64,000 bases of DNA from Candidatus Fermentibacterota bacterium (GTDB lineage Bacteria; Fermentibacterota; Fermentibacteria; Fermentibacterales; Fermentibacteraceae). Positions 33,719-42,807 of the stretch are shown piece after piece. Made by a program: the position numbers and the translations under genes. Positions within the stretch are counted from its first letter, which is position 1, and every line of letters begins with the position of its first letter. The notes beneath the pieces are model-generated. The model did not search any database. It saw nothing but the letters and a program-made list of their open reading frames with translations, and had not been told where the DNA came from. Location: contig PDSZ01000015.1 in assembly GCA_002748705.1 (NCBI GenBank), forward strand, positions 1 through 64,000, in the 5' to 3' direction.

Positions 33719-34734
33719 TTCCGGTTCCCACTATGGAGTGGAAAGAAGGCAGACTGGTACTTCTGGACCAGAGGGAGCTTCCAGGCAGGGAAATATATTT
33801 TTCCTGCGATACTGTGGAGATACTTGCAGACTCCATCAGAACACTGGCTGTACGGGGAGCCCCTGCCATAGGTATTGCCGCTGCCTACGGCGCTGTTACT
33901 GCAATGAAAGAGGCAGGGGAGGGGGAAAACTTCAGAGAGAAGACCCTGGAGCTGGTGGATGTGCTTGCAAAAACCAGGCCTACAGCTGTTAATCTCTTTA
34001 ACTGTCTTGATATTCAGAGGAAGATTATCAGAGAATGCAATACCAGAAAAGAGGGGCTTTCAGAACTTCTTCTCAGTGCTGAAAGAATGTTCTCTGAAGA
34101 CCTGAAAGCCAGCATGGAAATGGGCAGACTGGGAGCAGCACTTCTTCCTGACAACTGTACTGTTCTCACCCACTGCAACGCCGGCGGACTTGCCACTGCC
34201 GGTCTGGGGACAGCTCTTTCGGTTATCTACAAAGCCTTTGAGAACGGAAAGCTCAAAGAAGTCTATGCAGACGAAACCAGACCTCTTCTGCAGGGGGCCC
34301 GGTTAACCTCATGGGAGCTTTCTAAAGCCGGTATACCTGTTAAGGTTATTCCAGACTCTGCTGCCGCTTCTCTGATAGCTTCCGGCAGAATTGATGCAGT
34401 AATTACAGGGGCAGACAGAATAGCAATGAACGGCGATTCAGCCAACAAGATAGGAACCCTCTCCCTTGCGGTAAACGCAGGAAGAGCCGGTATTCCATTC
34501 TACATAGTCGCGCCTGTTACCACTTTTGATTCTGAAGCACAGACAGGGAAAGAGATAGTAATAGAGGAACGGGGAAGAGGAGAACTGGCATCACTGGGAG
34601 ACCGTCAGCTGCTTCCTGAGGGGGTTGGCGTCTTCAATCCTGCATTCGATGTAACTCCTGTGGAGCTGATCACTGCAATTGTCTGCGAGAGAGGCGTAAT
34701 AAGCTCTCCTGAGAAGCTTCTTAGGCAAGGTTGA
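33715..34734 (+). CDS. mtnA: Methylthioribose-1-phosphate isomerase MtnA
   Basis: Isomerises 5-methylthioribose-1-phosphate to the ribulose form in methionine salvage. 339 residues, typical. Visible: AVRGAPAIGIAAAYG, catalytic Cys in LTHCNAGGLATAG, DETRPLLQGARLTSWEL and the catalytic Asp in ITGADRIAMNGDSANKIGT. eIF2B-like paralogues share the fold, but the Cys and Asp motifs favour MtnA. ATG 33715 overlaps the coaC stop (ATGA). No other methionine-salvage gene is present here. Confidence 0.9.
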   Translation: MIPVPTMEWKEGRLVLLDQRELPGREIYFSCDTVEILADSIRTLAVRGAPAIGIAAAYGAVTAMKEAGEGENFREKTLELVDVLAKTRPTAVNLFNCLDIQRKIIRECNTRKEGLSELLLSAERMFSEDLKASMEMGRLGAALLPDNCTVLTHCNAGGLATAGLGTALSVIYKAFENGKLKEVYADETRPLLQGARLTSWELSKAGIPVKVIPDSAAASLIASGRIDAVITGADRIAMNGDSANKIGTLSLAVNAGRAGIPFYIVAPVTTFDSEAQTGKEIVIEERGRGELASLGDRQLLPEGVGVFNPAFDVTPVELITAIVCERGVISSPEKLLRQG

Positions 34735-34813
34735 CATGCCGGATAACAGGAGATACTTTTAACAGCTGAAATTACTTCACATATATACCTGTGAATCATA
34801 TAGGGGGATAATA

Positions 34814-36682
34814 ATGGGAAGAACCATTGGAATAGACCTTGGTACCACCAACTCATGCATTGCCTTTAGTGATGGGGGGCATCCTACGGTTATTCAGTCT
34901 AAGAGCGGTGCCAGGGTAATGCCCTCTGTGGTGGCATTCTCAGCAAAAGGAGAACGACTGGTAGGCCTTGTTGCAAGACGACAGGCCATAACCAACCCCC
35001 GAAATACCATTTCCAGTGTGAAAAGGCTGATGGGTAGAAAGTACTCAGAGATAGCCGACGGCATTGACAATGTTTCCTACGAGATTGTTGAGAACACAAA
35101 TGGAGATGCTGCTGTGCGAATAATGGATCGTATCTATACCCCTCCTGAGATATCTGCCATCATCCTTCAGAAACTCAGGCAGACAGCTGAAGAGTTCCTT
35201 GGTGAAGAGGTAACAGAAGCTGTAATAACCGTTCCTGCTTATTTCAATGAGGTGCAGCGGGAAGCCACAAAAGCAGCAGGCAAGATAGCAGGTCTGAACA
35301 TCAAACGGGTACTCAATGAGCCCACCGCAGCCGCACTGGCGTTTCTGGAGCCCAGGGGAAAATCAAAAATAGCTGTTTACGACTTCGGAGGAGGTACTTT
35401 TGACATAAGTGTTCTTCAGGTGGTTGAAGGTGTTTTTGAGGTTAAAGCCACACTGGGGGATACTTCACTTGGCGGTGACGACCTGGATACACAGCTGGTG
35501 AACTGGATTATGGCAGAGTTCCTGTCTGATACAGGCATTGACCTTAACAATGACACTATAGCTCCTCAGAGGGTAAGGGAGGCCGCGGAGAGGGCTAAAT
35601 GCGAGCTTTCAATGGCACAGGAGACCGATATCAACCTGCCGTTCATTGCCACAGGAGAATCAGGACCTGTTCACCTGGAGATAAAGGTAACCAGGAAACT
35701 ATTCGAAGAGCTTGCAGGTGATCTGATAAGAAAGACAATGCCCCTTTGCCAGGAGGCTGTTTCAGAGGCCGGTATGAAGATGGAGGATCTGGACCATGTG
35801 GTTCTTGTGGGCGGTTCAACCAGAATACCAATGGTGCAGGAACTTGTTGAGGAGCTTTTCGGCAAAAAACCGGCACAGTCGGTGAATCCTGATGAAGTGG
35901 TTGCTCTCGGGGCAGCAATAGAGAGTTCAGTTCTCACCGGACAGAGAAAGGACCTGGTGCTCATAGATGTTACTCCGCTTACACTGGGGCTTGAAACGCT
36001 GGGGGGCGTTATGACGCCTATCATTGACAGGAACAGCCCTGTTCCCACAAGAAACAGCAGAGTTTTCACAACTGCCAGCGATAACCAGTCTGTGGTAAGT
36101 GTGCATGTAGCCCAGGGAGAGAGGGATCTTGTTGACGGTAACAGGAGTCTTGGAGTCTTTGAGCTTCGCGGTATAAAACCTGCCAGGAGGGGAGAACCCA
36201 GAATAGAAGTAACCTTTGAGATAGATGCCAGCGGTATTCTCAATGTCTCCGCGAAGGATAACAATACCGGTCAGGAACAGAGCATCAAGGTTAATCCAAG
36301 CGGCGGTCTTTCAAGCGGCGATATTGAAAGACTCCGTAAAGAAGCTGCAGCTAATGCGGAAGCTGATAAGAGGCGCATGAAGCTTGTAGGTCTCCGCAAC
36401 GAAGCTGATGAGGCTTTGTACAGGGCCTCAAAAATTCTTAAAACCGCAATGGAAGAGGTTGAAAAAGAGTCCCTGGAGGAGCTTGAAAACGCCGTCAGGG
36501 AACTTAAGAAGCTCAGAAACGATGATGATGCCCTTCTTCTGGGTAAATCCATCAGCAGTGTACGAGCCCAGACTGATTCTCTTTCCAAACTTGTGGAGGC
36601 TTTTAACAGCGTTGATGATGAGTCTGACTCTGAGTTCCTTGATTCTATCGGTGGTATTGCTTCAGAGAGCGATGAGCCCTGA
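34814..36682 (+). CDS. dnaK: Chaperone DnaK (Hsp70)
   Basis: ATP-driven chaperone, 622 residues. ATPase domain 1-~380 with GIDLGTTNS, PAYFNEVQREATK, YDFGGGTFDIS and VLVGGSTRIPMVQ; interdomain linker DLVLIDVTPLTLG; substrate-binding domain and helical lid to the C-terminus, which ends SESDEP rather than the enterobacterial EEVKD-type tail. AGGGGGATAAT precedes the ATG. A TTGACA 83 nt upstream (34731-34736, overlapping the mtnA stop) followed by TACTTT may be an own promoter, but it is weak. No CIRCE element, hrcA or grpE is seen nearby. Confidence 0.97.
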   Translation: MGRTIGIDLGTTNSCIAFSDGGHPTVIQSKSGARVMPSVVAFSAKGERLVGLVARRQAITNPRNTISSVKRLMGRKYSEIADGIDNVSYEIVENTNGDAAVRIMDRIYTPPEISAIILQKLRQTAEEFLGEEVTEAVITVPAYFNEVQREATKAAGKIAGLNIKRVLNEPTAAALAFLEPRGKSKIAVYDFGGGTFDISVLQVVEGVFEVKATLGDTSLGGDDLDTQLVNWIMAEFLSDTGIDLNNDTIAPQRVREAAERAKCELSMAQETDINLPFIATGESGPVHLEIKVTRKLFEELAGDLIRKTMPLCQEAVSEAGMKMEDLDHVVLVGGSTRIPMVQELVEELFGKKPAQSVNPDEVVALGAAIESSVLTGQRKDLVLIDVTPLTLGLETLGGVMTPIIDRNSPVPTRNSRVFTTASDNQSVVSVHVAQGERDLVDGNRSLGVFELRGIKPARRGEPRIEVTFEIDASGILNVSAKDNNTGQEQSIKVNPSGGLSSGDIERLRKEAAANAEADKRRMKLVGLRNEADEALYRASKILKTAMEEVEKESLEELENAVRELKKLRNDDDALLLGKSISSVRAQTDSLSKLVEAFNSVDDESDSEFLDSIGGIASESDEP

Positions 36683-36740
36683 CAGTATTCAGACCTCCTG
36701 ATTTGTTGGTGCGCTGTTCCGGCAGGAGTATATTCCCGAA

Positions 36741-37823
36741 ATGAATCCATACGAAGTACTGGGCGTGGCAAGAAACGCCTCTGCGGAAGAAATCAAGAAG
36801 GCCTACCGGACTGCTGCGATGAAGAACCATCCAGACAGGAATCCTGGAGATAAACAGGCTGAAGAGCGTTTCAAGGAAGCAGCCAGAGCTTACGAAATTC
36901 TAAGCAATCCTTCCAGAAGGGATGCCTATGACAGGTTCGGCACCACAGGAGAACCTGGAGCCGGAGGCATGGGCGGTATGGAGGATGTCTTCGGCGGATT
37001 TGGACTGGATGACGCCCTGAGAGCATTCATGGAAAACTTCGGCTTTGCATCAGGAGGTCGCAGTCGCACAGTTGTTCAAGGTGAAGACCTTACGGTTAAG
37101 GTTGATCTTGACCTTAACGAAGCTGCCCTGGGCGGCAGACGGGAAATTAAAGTTGAAAAGAACACTGCATGTGAGTGCTGTGATGGTTCAGGAGCCGATC
37201 CTGATGCAGGTATGGAGACCTGCAGGCAGTGCGATGGAACCGGTCGCATAGCTTCAACCAGAAACACCCTTCTTGGAAGCTTCAGAACGGTCAAGCAGTG
37301 TCCTGTATGCAGAGGCGCAGGAAAAGTACCTAAGAAAATGTGCAGAGAGTGCGGCGGCAAAGGGTACAGGAAAAAGAAAACTTCCATTGCAGTTGAACTC
37401 CCTGCAGGGCTCTCCAGAGGTCACTACATCAGGCTTCGGGGGCAGGGCAACCATCCTGGAATGGGAGGTGTTCCCGGAGACCTGAGGCTTCTGGTGAACA
37501 ATGTGAATTACGGCCCATTTCAGAGAGAAGACGACGATCTTGTTTTTCCCCTTGTTATTTCCTATTCTGCAGCGGTTTTGGGAGACGAGTTCAGCATACC
37601 GTCTCCTGACGGTGAAGAGGTCAGAATCAAGGTTCCTTCAGGTACCCAGGCAGGTACCAGAATACACCACCGCAACATGGGTATGGGAAGGCTGAACAGG
37701 CGTGGAAGAGGTGACCTGATAGCAGAAATTCAGATATTCGTGCCATCAAAAGTTAAGAAAAAAGACAAGGAGCTGCTGAAGAAGCTGGAGGAATCTTCCT
37801 CATTCAGCATTCGGAAGAAATAA
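36741..37823 (+). CDS. dnaJ: Co-chaperone DnaJ (Hsp40)
   Basis: Stimulates DnaK ATPase and delivers clients. 360 residues: J domain 1-70 with HPD at 30-32, a short Gly/Phe-rich part (~75-105), four CxxCxGxG zinc motifs (CECCDGSG, CRQCDGTG, CPVCRGAG, CRECGGKG), and the two C-terminal beta domains with a dimerisation tail. It follows dnaK by 58 nt and its TAA overlaps the mutS2 start (TAATG). Confidence 0.96.
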   Translation: MNPYEVLGVARNASAEEIKKAYRTAAMKNHPDRNPGDKQAEERFKEAARAYEILSNPSRRDAYDRFGTTGEPGAGGMGGMEDVFGGFGLDDALRAFMENFGFASGGRSRTVVQGEDLTVKVDLDLNEAALGGRREIKVEKNTACECCDGSGADPDAGMETCRQCDGTGRIASTRNTLLGSFRTVKQCPVCRGAGKVPKKMCRECGGKGYRKKKTSIAVELPAGLSRGHYIRLRGQGNHPGMGGVPGDLRLLVNNVNYGPFQREDDDLVFPLVISYSAAVLGDEFSIPSPDGEEVRIKVPSGTQAGTRIHHRNMGMGRLNRRGRGDLIAEIQIFVPSKVKKKDKELLKKLEESSSFSIRKK

Positions 37824-40138
37824 TGAAAGTTTCTCTTGAGAAACTGGATTTTTCAGGGATACTCAGAAGGGTTTCCGAGTACACTTCCACTCAGCAGGGA
37901 AAAGATAAGGTTCTTTCTATCCTTCCTGCTGAAAACAGGAATGATGCTTCCCTTCTGCAAAGTGAAACCATTCACGCGGCGCTGCTTTCAGGCTCTTCTG
38001 TGAAGCCTTCACTTGGTGGAGTTGACATTGCAAACACTGCCATGAATCAACTGGCAAAGGGCGCTATAGCCCTTGAACCGATTCACCTGAGAGGCGCAGG
38101 CATACTTCTCAGAGATGTTCGGGAATTCTCACAGAAGCTTGAAGAAGTAAAGGATGACGCGCCAGGTGTTCTTCACCGGAGGCTGCCTGATGTGTCAGCG
38201 CTGGTTACCTTTTCAGAGAAGCTCTTAAGAATAACAACTCCAGACGGTGAGCTTTCTTCGTGCGCTTCACCGGAACTGAAAAAGCTCTCTTCAAGACTTG
38301 AGTCTCTCCGTTCAGGCATTTCATCCAGGCTCAATGCCATTGCAGCCCGTTACGCAGGTTCGGGAACTCTGCGAGATTCACCTCCCACTATCCGTTCAGG
38401 CAGATTTGTTCTGCCTGTAGCCTCAGGGGCCAGAAAAAGGGTCAAGGGCATTGTTCACGATAGATCAGAGAGCGGCGCAACCTTTTTTATCGAGCCTTCC
38501 GAGCTTGTTGAAGCAGGGAATCTTCTTCAGGAGACAGCTCTTGATCTGGAACAGGAAAAGAGAAGAATACTCCGTGAAGCCACTTTACAGGTTCGTGAAT
38601 ATTCATCGGAGATAATGGAATGCATTCAGGTGTTCACTTCTCTTGATGTTATCTATGCCAGAGCGGCATACCACTCCAGATGGGGTACTGTTTTTCCTGA
38701 AGAGGGGCCTTTGAACCTTAAAGGGCTTGTTCATCCGCTGCTTCCTGTGAAAACAGCAGTCAGAAGTGATATCAAGCTTGATGAAAGCTGGCGAGTTCTT
38801 GTTGTTTCAGGGCCTAATGCAGGGGGAAAGAGTGTTCTTCTGAAGGCTGCGGCACTTGCTTCAGTATGCTCAAGAGCAGGGCTTGGAGCCCATCTTACCG
38901 GCCCTTCAACAATGCCCTTTTTCAGCAGAGTTATGGTTTGCATGGGGGACAATCAGTCCATAGCCATGCACCTCAGTACTTACTCCGCCAGGCTTTCAGA
39001 ACAGATAAAGATTCTCAGAGAAGGCAATGCCGAAACACTCTCTATTGTGGATGAACCGGCAGGGGGCACCGATCCAGTCACAGGAGCTGCCCTTGCAGCT
39101 GTGTTTCTGGAGAGAACTGCGGATATGGGGGTGCGTACCATGGTAAGTACCCACATGGGTCAGCTGAAGCTTCTGGCAATGGAGAAGGCTGGATTTATAA
39201 ACGGTTCCATGTCCTTTGATACTGCTACCCTTACACCTGGTTTCAGATTCATTCCTGATCTTCCAGGGGCTTCCTGCACCCTTGAAGCCGCGGCAATAGC
39301 AGGTTTTCCTGAAGATATCCTTTCCGAGGCTTCCAGACTGGCAGGTGACTCTTTCAGCCTTGACAGTCTGGTGGTAAATCTCAGGGAGCTGGAAGAGATA
39401 AAAGGCAGAGAAGTTGAAGCCCTGAAGATACAGCGGCGAAAGGCAGGGAAGAACCGGCGGGAAATGGAGCGAAAGTTACGCCGTCAGCGCAGAGAGCTGG
39501 ATGAAATAAGAAAGCAGACAGAGATGGACAGGGAACGGGAACTGAAACGAATAAGATCTGAAGCAGATTCACTTCTTGTTGTTCTGGCCAACTCACCAAC
39601 CAGAGAGAAAAGGCTTGAAACCAGAAAAAAGCTTGCCGAACTTACAGGCGCTGCATTGAAAAAGCCTGAAGGGGAGTTCAGGGAAAGGGCTGTCTCATCC
39701 GGTTCAGTTCAGCTTGCTCCCGGTGTGAGGGTTTCTGTAAAAGGCTGGCCGGACCCTGGTACAGTTGAGAAAGTGAGCAGATCATCGGTAATGGTCAGGG
39801 TTGGACCCATGCTTCTCAAGAGAAATTCTGAAGAACTCAGTATTATTAACGAACCTGAAGCAGAAGCAACTGCAGCAGCTGAATACGAGCCTGTTCAGGA
39901 GAATCCTGAGGCAATACTCCTTGGGCAGACGGTTGACGAAGCCATTGTTGAACTTGATATAAAACTGGACAACTGTTCAGCCCTGGGGTTGAAAAGGCTT
40001 AGAGTTGTTCATGGAAAGGGCCGTCTGATGCAGGGAGTAATAGAGTGGCTCAGAAGAGATCGCCGTGTGAGATCGGTTTCAATGGCTCCACCGGAGGAAG
40101 GCGGTGTTGGAGCTTCAATTGTTATTTTGAAGGGATAG
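37823..40138 (+). CDS. mutS2: MutS2 family DNA/ribosome-associated ATPase
   Basis: 771 residues with MutS2 layout: N-terminal core (DxxxILRRVSEYT), Walker A GPNAGGKSVLLKAAA (~331), the MutS MGDNQSIAMHLSTYSARL signature, Walker B VDEPAGGTDP, STHMGQLK, a long charged coiled coil (~515-610) and a C-terminal Smr endonuclease domain (~690-771) with VVHGKG. The usual LDLR of the Smr domain appears as ELDIKLDN. MutS2 proteins suppress recombination or rescue stalled ribosomes, not mismatch repair. Coupled to dnaJ and followed by dnaG after 4 nt. Confidence 0.93.
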   Translation: MKVSLEKLDFSGILRRVSEYTSTQQGKDKVLSILPAENRNDASLLQSETIHAALLSGSSVKPSLGGVDIANTAMNQLAKGAIALEPIHLRGAGILLRDVREFSQKLEEVKDDAPGVLHRRLPDVSALVTFSEKLLRITTPDGELSSCASPELKKLSSRLESLRSGISSRLNAIAARYAGSGTLRDSPPTIRSGRFVLPVASGARKRVKGIVHDRSESGATFFIEPSELVEAGNLLQETALDLEQEKRRILREATLQVREYSSEIMECIQVFTSLDVIYARAAYHSRWGTVFPEEGPLNLKGLVHPLLPVKTAVRSDIKLDESWRVLVVSGPNAGGKSVLLKAAALASVCSRAGLGAHLTGPSTMPFFSRVMVCMGDNQSIAMHLSTYSARLSEQIKILREGNAETLSIVDEPAGGTDPVTGAALAAVFLERTADMGVRTMVSTHMGQLKLLAMEKAGFINGSMSFDTATLTPGFRFIPDLPGASCTLEAAAIAGFPEDILSEASRLAGDSFSLDSLVVNLRELEEIKGREVEALKIQRRKAGKNRREMERKLRRQRRELDEIRKQTEMDRERELKRIRSEADSLLVVLANSPTREKRLETRKKLAELTGAALKKPEGEFRERAVSSGSVQLAPGVRVSVKGWPDPGTVEKVSRSSVMVRVGPMLLKRNSEELSIINEPEAEATAAAEYEPVQENPEAILLGQTVDEAIVELDIKLDNCSALGLKRLRVVHGKGRLMQGVIEWLRRDRRVRSVSMAPPEEGGVGASIVILKG

Positions 40139-40142
40139 AAAA

Positions 40143-41843
40143 TTGGGATACGATCCTATTGATATTCAAAGAGTAAAAGAAGCTTCAGATATTGTTTTTG
40201 TTGTACGACAGTTTGTAGACTTAAAAAGGGCAGGAAGTTCATGGAAGGGGCTTTGCCCCTTTCACAATGAGAAAACTCCAAGTTTTACAGTTTCTCCTTC
40301 TAAAGGCACATGGAAATGCTTCGGCTGCGACAAAGGAGGGGATGTATTCACTTTCCTCATGGAGCAGCAGAACCTGACCTTTCCCGAGGTTGTCAGGCAG
40401 CTTGCTGAAGAGAACGGCATAGACCTGAAGGAAACAGGCTCTTCAGGTGCAGGTTATGAGCGAAGAAAGATACTCTTCAACATAGTTCAGGAGTGTCAGG
40501 ATTTCTACCTTGCCTCCATTAAAAAAGATGCAGGCTTTGAGTGTCGCAAATACCTTGAGAGCAGAAAAATAAACGATAATGAACTGGCTCTGGGTATCGG
40601 CTATGCCCCTGGAGGAAATGCAACGCTGAGACACCTTTCAGACAAGGGTTATTCCGTTTCTACAATGTGTGAGGCAGGGGTTGTTTTACAGAGGGATGGC
40701 CAGGAGCCCTATGACAGGTTCAGAAACAGGCTGACATTTCCAATATGTGACCGGAGAGGCAGAGTGGTATCGTTCGGCGCCAGGGCAATGGACGATTCTC
40801 AGCCTAAATACCTCAACGGACCTGAGACAGGTATCTACAGCAAAGGCTCTATTCTATACGGTTACAGCAGAGCTCAGAAAGCTGCCCGTAACAGTGGAAG
40901 GGTCATTCTTGTTGAAGGCTACTTTGATCATGCCAGACTTGCAGCTTCAGCGGTGGAAGAGGCTGTTGCAGCCAGTGGAACAGCATTCACAGAGAAGCAG
41001 GCTAGAAGCCTTCTGGGCATGGCAGACAGTGTTTTTATCTGCTTCGACGGCGACAGTGCAGGAAGCTCAGCTGCGGTAAAAGTTGCCAAAATCCTTCTGG
41101 CTCAGGGGGGATATCCTTCTATTATACGGCTACCTTCAGGGCAGGATCCCGATGACTACATATCTGCAAAGGGTATAAATGCATTCAGTGATCTCCTGAA
41201 GAATGCTGTTGATCCCATAACCTTCTGTATGGGGCTTGTCGCTCCCCGGGAACAGGGAGGGCCTTCCAGGGTCAAGGTTGCCAGAAGACTTCTTGAGGTG
41301 GCCTCCTGCGCTTCTGATGCTCTGATTGAGGAAGACCTTAAGGAAAAGGTTGAGAAGTTTACAGGGTTCTCAAGAACCTCTCTCAGCAGAGCCATTGCTG
41401 ATAAGAGGCAGGAGAGTGAGAGAAGAAATACTCCTCGAGTCGCAGACAGACTTTCTCCGGCAGACAAATCGATTCTCAGAGCCGCAACTGCAGGCGGTTT
41501 TCTTCACGGAGAACTTCTGGAGCATCTCAGAGCAGAAGACCTTGATTCAGAGCAGGGCAGAGATATGTTTATTCAGCTTGCGGATCAGCTGAGAAGAGGA
41601 TACACATCGGTGATTCTGGCTGAACTGACAGGGGATACAGCCAGGCTGGCGCTTGATATCGTTGGTGAACTGGAATCCGTAACCTCGGAAGATCTTGTTA
41701 TGCTGAGAAAAAGCATTGAACGGGAAAGAAGGGAAATACCCAGAAGGCGGCAGTTGAGGCAAAGACTGCAGGAAGCAGACGAGGAGGAGAAGGCTATCAT
41801 ACTGGAAGATCTCAGAGACTTAGGCGGTCTCCATGAGAGCTAG
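40143..41843 (+). CDS. dnaG: DNA primase DnaG
   Basis: Synthesises RNA primers at the replication fork. 566 residues. Zinc-binding domain with Cys38, His41, Cys59, Cys62 (LCPFH, KCFGC); polymerase domain with FGARAMDDSQPKYLNGPET; Toprim core VILVEGYFDHARLA and FICFDGDSAG; a C-terminal helicase-binding region that is weakly conserved. TTG start with AAGGGA 8 nt upstream. Next to the sigma-70-family gene, as in the classical dnaG-rpoD macromolecular synthesis operon; rpsU is absent. Confidence 0.95.
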   Translation: MGYDPIDIQRVKEASDIVFVVRQFVDLKRAGSSWKGLCPFHNEKTPSFTVSPSKGTWKCFGCDKGGDVFTFLMEQQNLTFPEVVRQLAEENGIDLKETGSSGAGYERRKILFNIVQECQDFYLASIKKDAGFECRKYLESRKINDNELALGIGYAPGGNATLRHLSDKGYSVSTMCEAGVVLQRDGQEPYDRFRNRLTFPICDRRGRVVSFGARAMDDSQPKYLNGPETGIYSKGSILYGYSRAQKAARNSGRVILVEGYFDHARLAASAVEEAVAASGTAFTEKQARSLLGMADSVFICFDGDSAGSSAAVKVAKILLAQGGYPSIIRLPSGQDPDDYISAKGINAFSDLLKNAVDPITFCMGLVAPREQGGPSRVKVARRLLEVASCASDALIEEDLKEKVEKFTGFSRTSLSRAIADKRQESERRNTPRVADRLSPADKSILRAATAGGFLHGELLEHLRAEDLDSEQGRDMFIQLADQLRRGYTSVILAELTGDTARLALDIVGELESVTSEDLVMLRKSIERERREIPRRRQLRQRLQEADEEEKAIILEDLRDLGGLHES

Positions 41844-42807
41844 TCCCCCTGAACTTCCACAGAGCTTCAGTTCCAGGGTCAGTGCTGCTCCCTCATTCGG
41901 AGCTGAACAGAACAATGCTCACGCAAGTCGAATAATAGAGTGCAGGAATGAACTGGTAAGTATTCTTCAACTGCCTGAGGAAATCTCAGGCTGCGGAAAC
42001 TGGAACATTATCCGAAGGGAGATATATGCCAGGCTGGAGCAGGACCTTTGCAGTCATGTCAGAAAAGCTGCCGAATCCCTCGTGGAAAAGATTATGGATA
42101 TTGAAGAAGACCTTATTGAAGGCAATATGCGCTTTGTGCTCATGCTGGTCAGAAGATATTCCAGAGAGGGAATGGGAGCCATGGAAGAGATGGATTTCAT
42201 TCAGGAGGGCTGCGAGGGGCTGCTTGATGCAGTAAGAAGATTTGATTTTTCCGGCAGAGGCAGTTTTCTCTCTTATGCCCTTTTGCGAATAAGGAAAAGG
42301 GTTCTTCTGGCAATGGAGAGACAGCAGCGTCTGGTCCGTATTCCTGCACATGTACTCAGAAAAGGTTTCTATCTTCGGGAGGTTATCAGTGATTTCAGCA
42401 ACCGACATGGCAGGTATCCCACTCCGGAAGAGGTAGACAGGGAGACAGACGGCTGCATAAGCCGCTCCATGATTCTTAACCTTACTGAAACGGTTCTTCC
42501 ATTGCATGGAACAACTGACGGCAGCGGTATTCCGCTTGAGGAAAAGATACCTGCAGACGAATATAAGAATGACAGTGAACTCAGCGAAGCGGTTCAGGAG
42601 GCACTGACACATCTTGACAGCAGGTCAAGGTTTATTCTTGTTATGCACTACGGGCTTGCAGACGGAGAAACCGCCAGCCTTTCCGAAATAGGTCAAGTAC
42701 TGGGAATTTCGTATGAAAGGGTAAGACAAATTGAAAAAGCTTCTATCGCTATCCTGGCTGAGCATTTCAGCGGTTTTACTGTTACTGACTGGCTGCGGGA
42801 AGAGTAA
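41833..42807 (+). CDS. Divergent sigma-70 family RNA polymerase sigma factor
   Basis: 324 residues, directly after dnaG where rpoD usually sits. Region 2 (~95-175): EEDLIEGNMRFVLMLVRRYS, DFIQEGCEGLLDAVRRFD, LVRIPAHV. Region 3 ~180-240. Region 4 (~255-310): SRSRFILVMHYGL and SLSEIGQVLGISYERVRQIE. Region 1.1 and a recognisable region 1.2 are missing. The tryptophan pair of region 2.3 used for promoter melting (YAYWWIRQ in RpoD) is replaced: SYALLRIRKRV. It may be an alternative sigma factor or a diverged lineage-specific housekeeping one. Its end encodes, in another frame, the btuF signal peptide. Confidence 0.85.
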   Translation: MRASPPELPQSFSSRVSAAPSFGAEQNNAHASRIIECRNELVSILQLPEEISGCGNWNIIRREIYARLEQDLCSHVRKAAESLVEKIMDIEEDLIEGNMRFVLMLVRRYSREGMGAMEEMDFIQEGCEGLLDAVRRFDFSGRGSFLSYALLRIRKRVLLAMERQQRLVRIPAHVLRKGFYLREVISDFSNRHGRYPTPEEVDRETDGCISRSMILNLTETVLPLHGTTDGSGIPLEEKIPADEYKNDSELSEAVQEALTHLDSRSRFILVMHYGLADGETASLSEIGQVLGISYERVRQIEKASIAILAEHFSGFTVTDWLREE

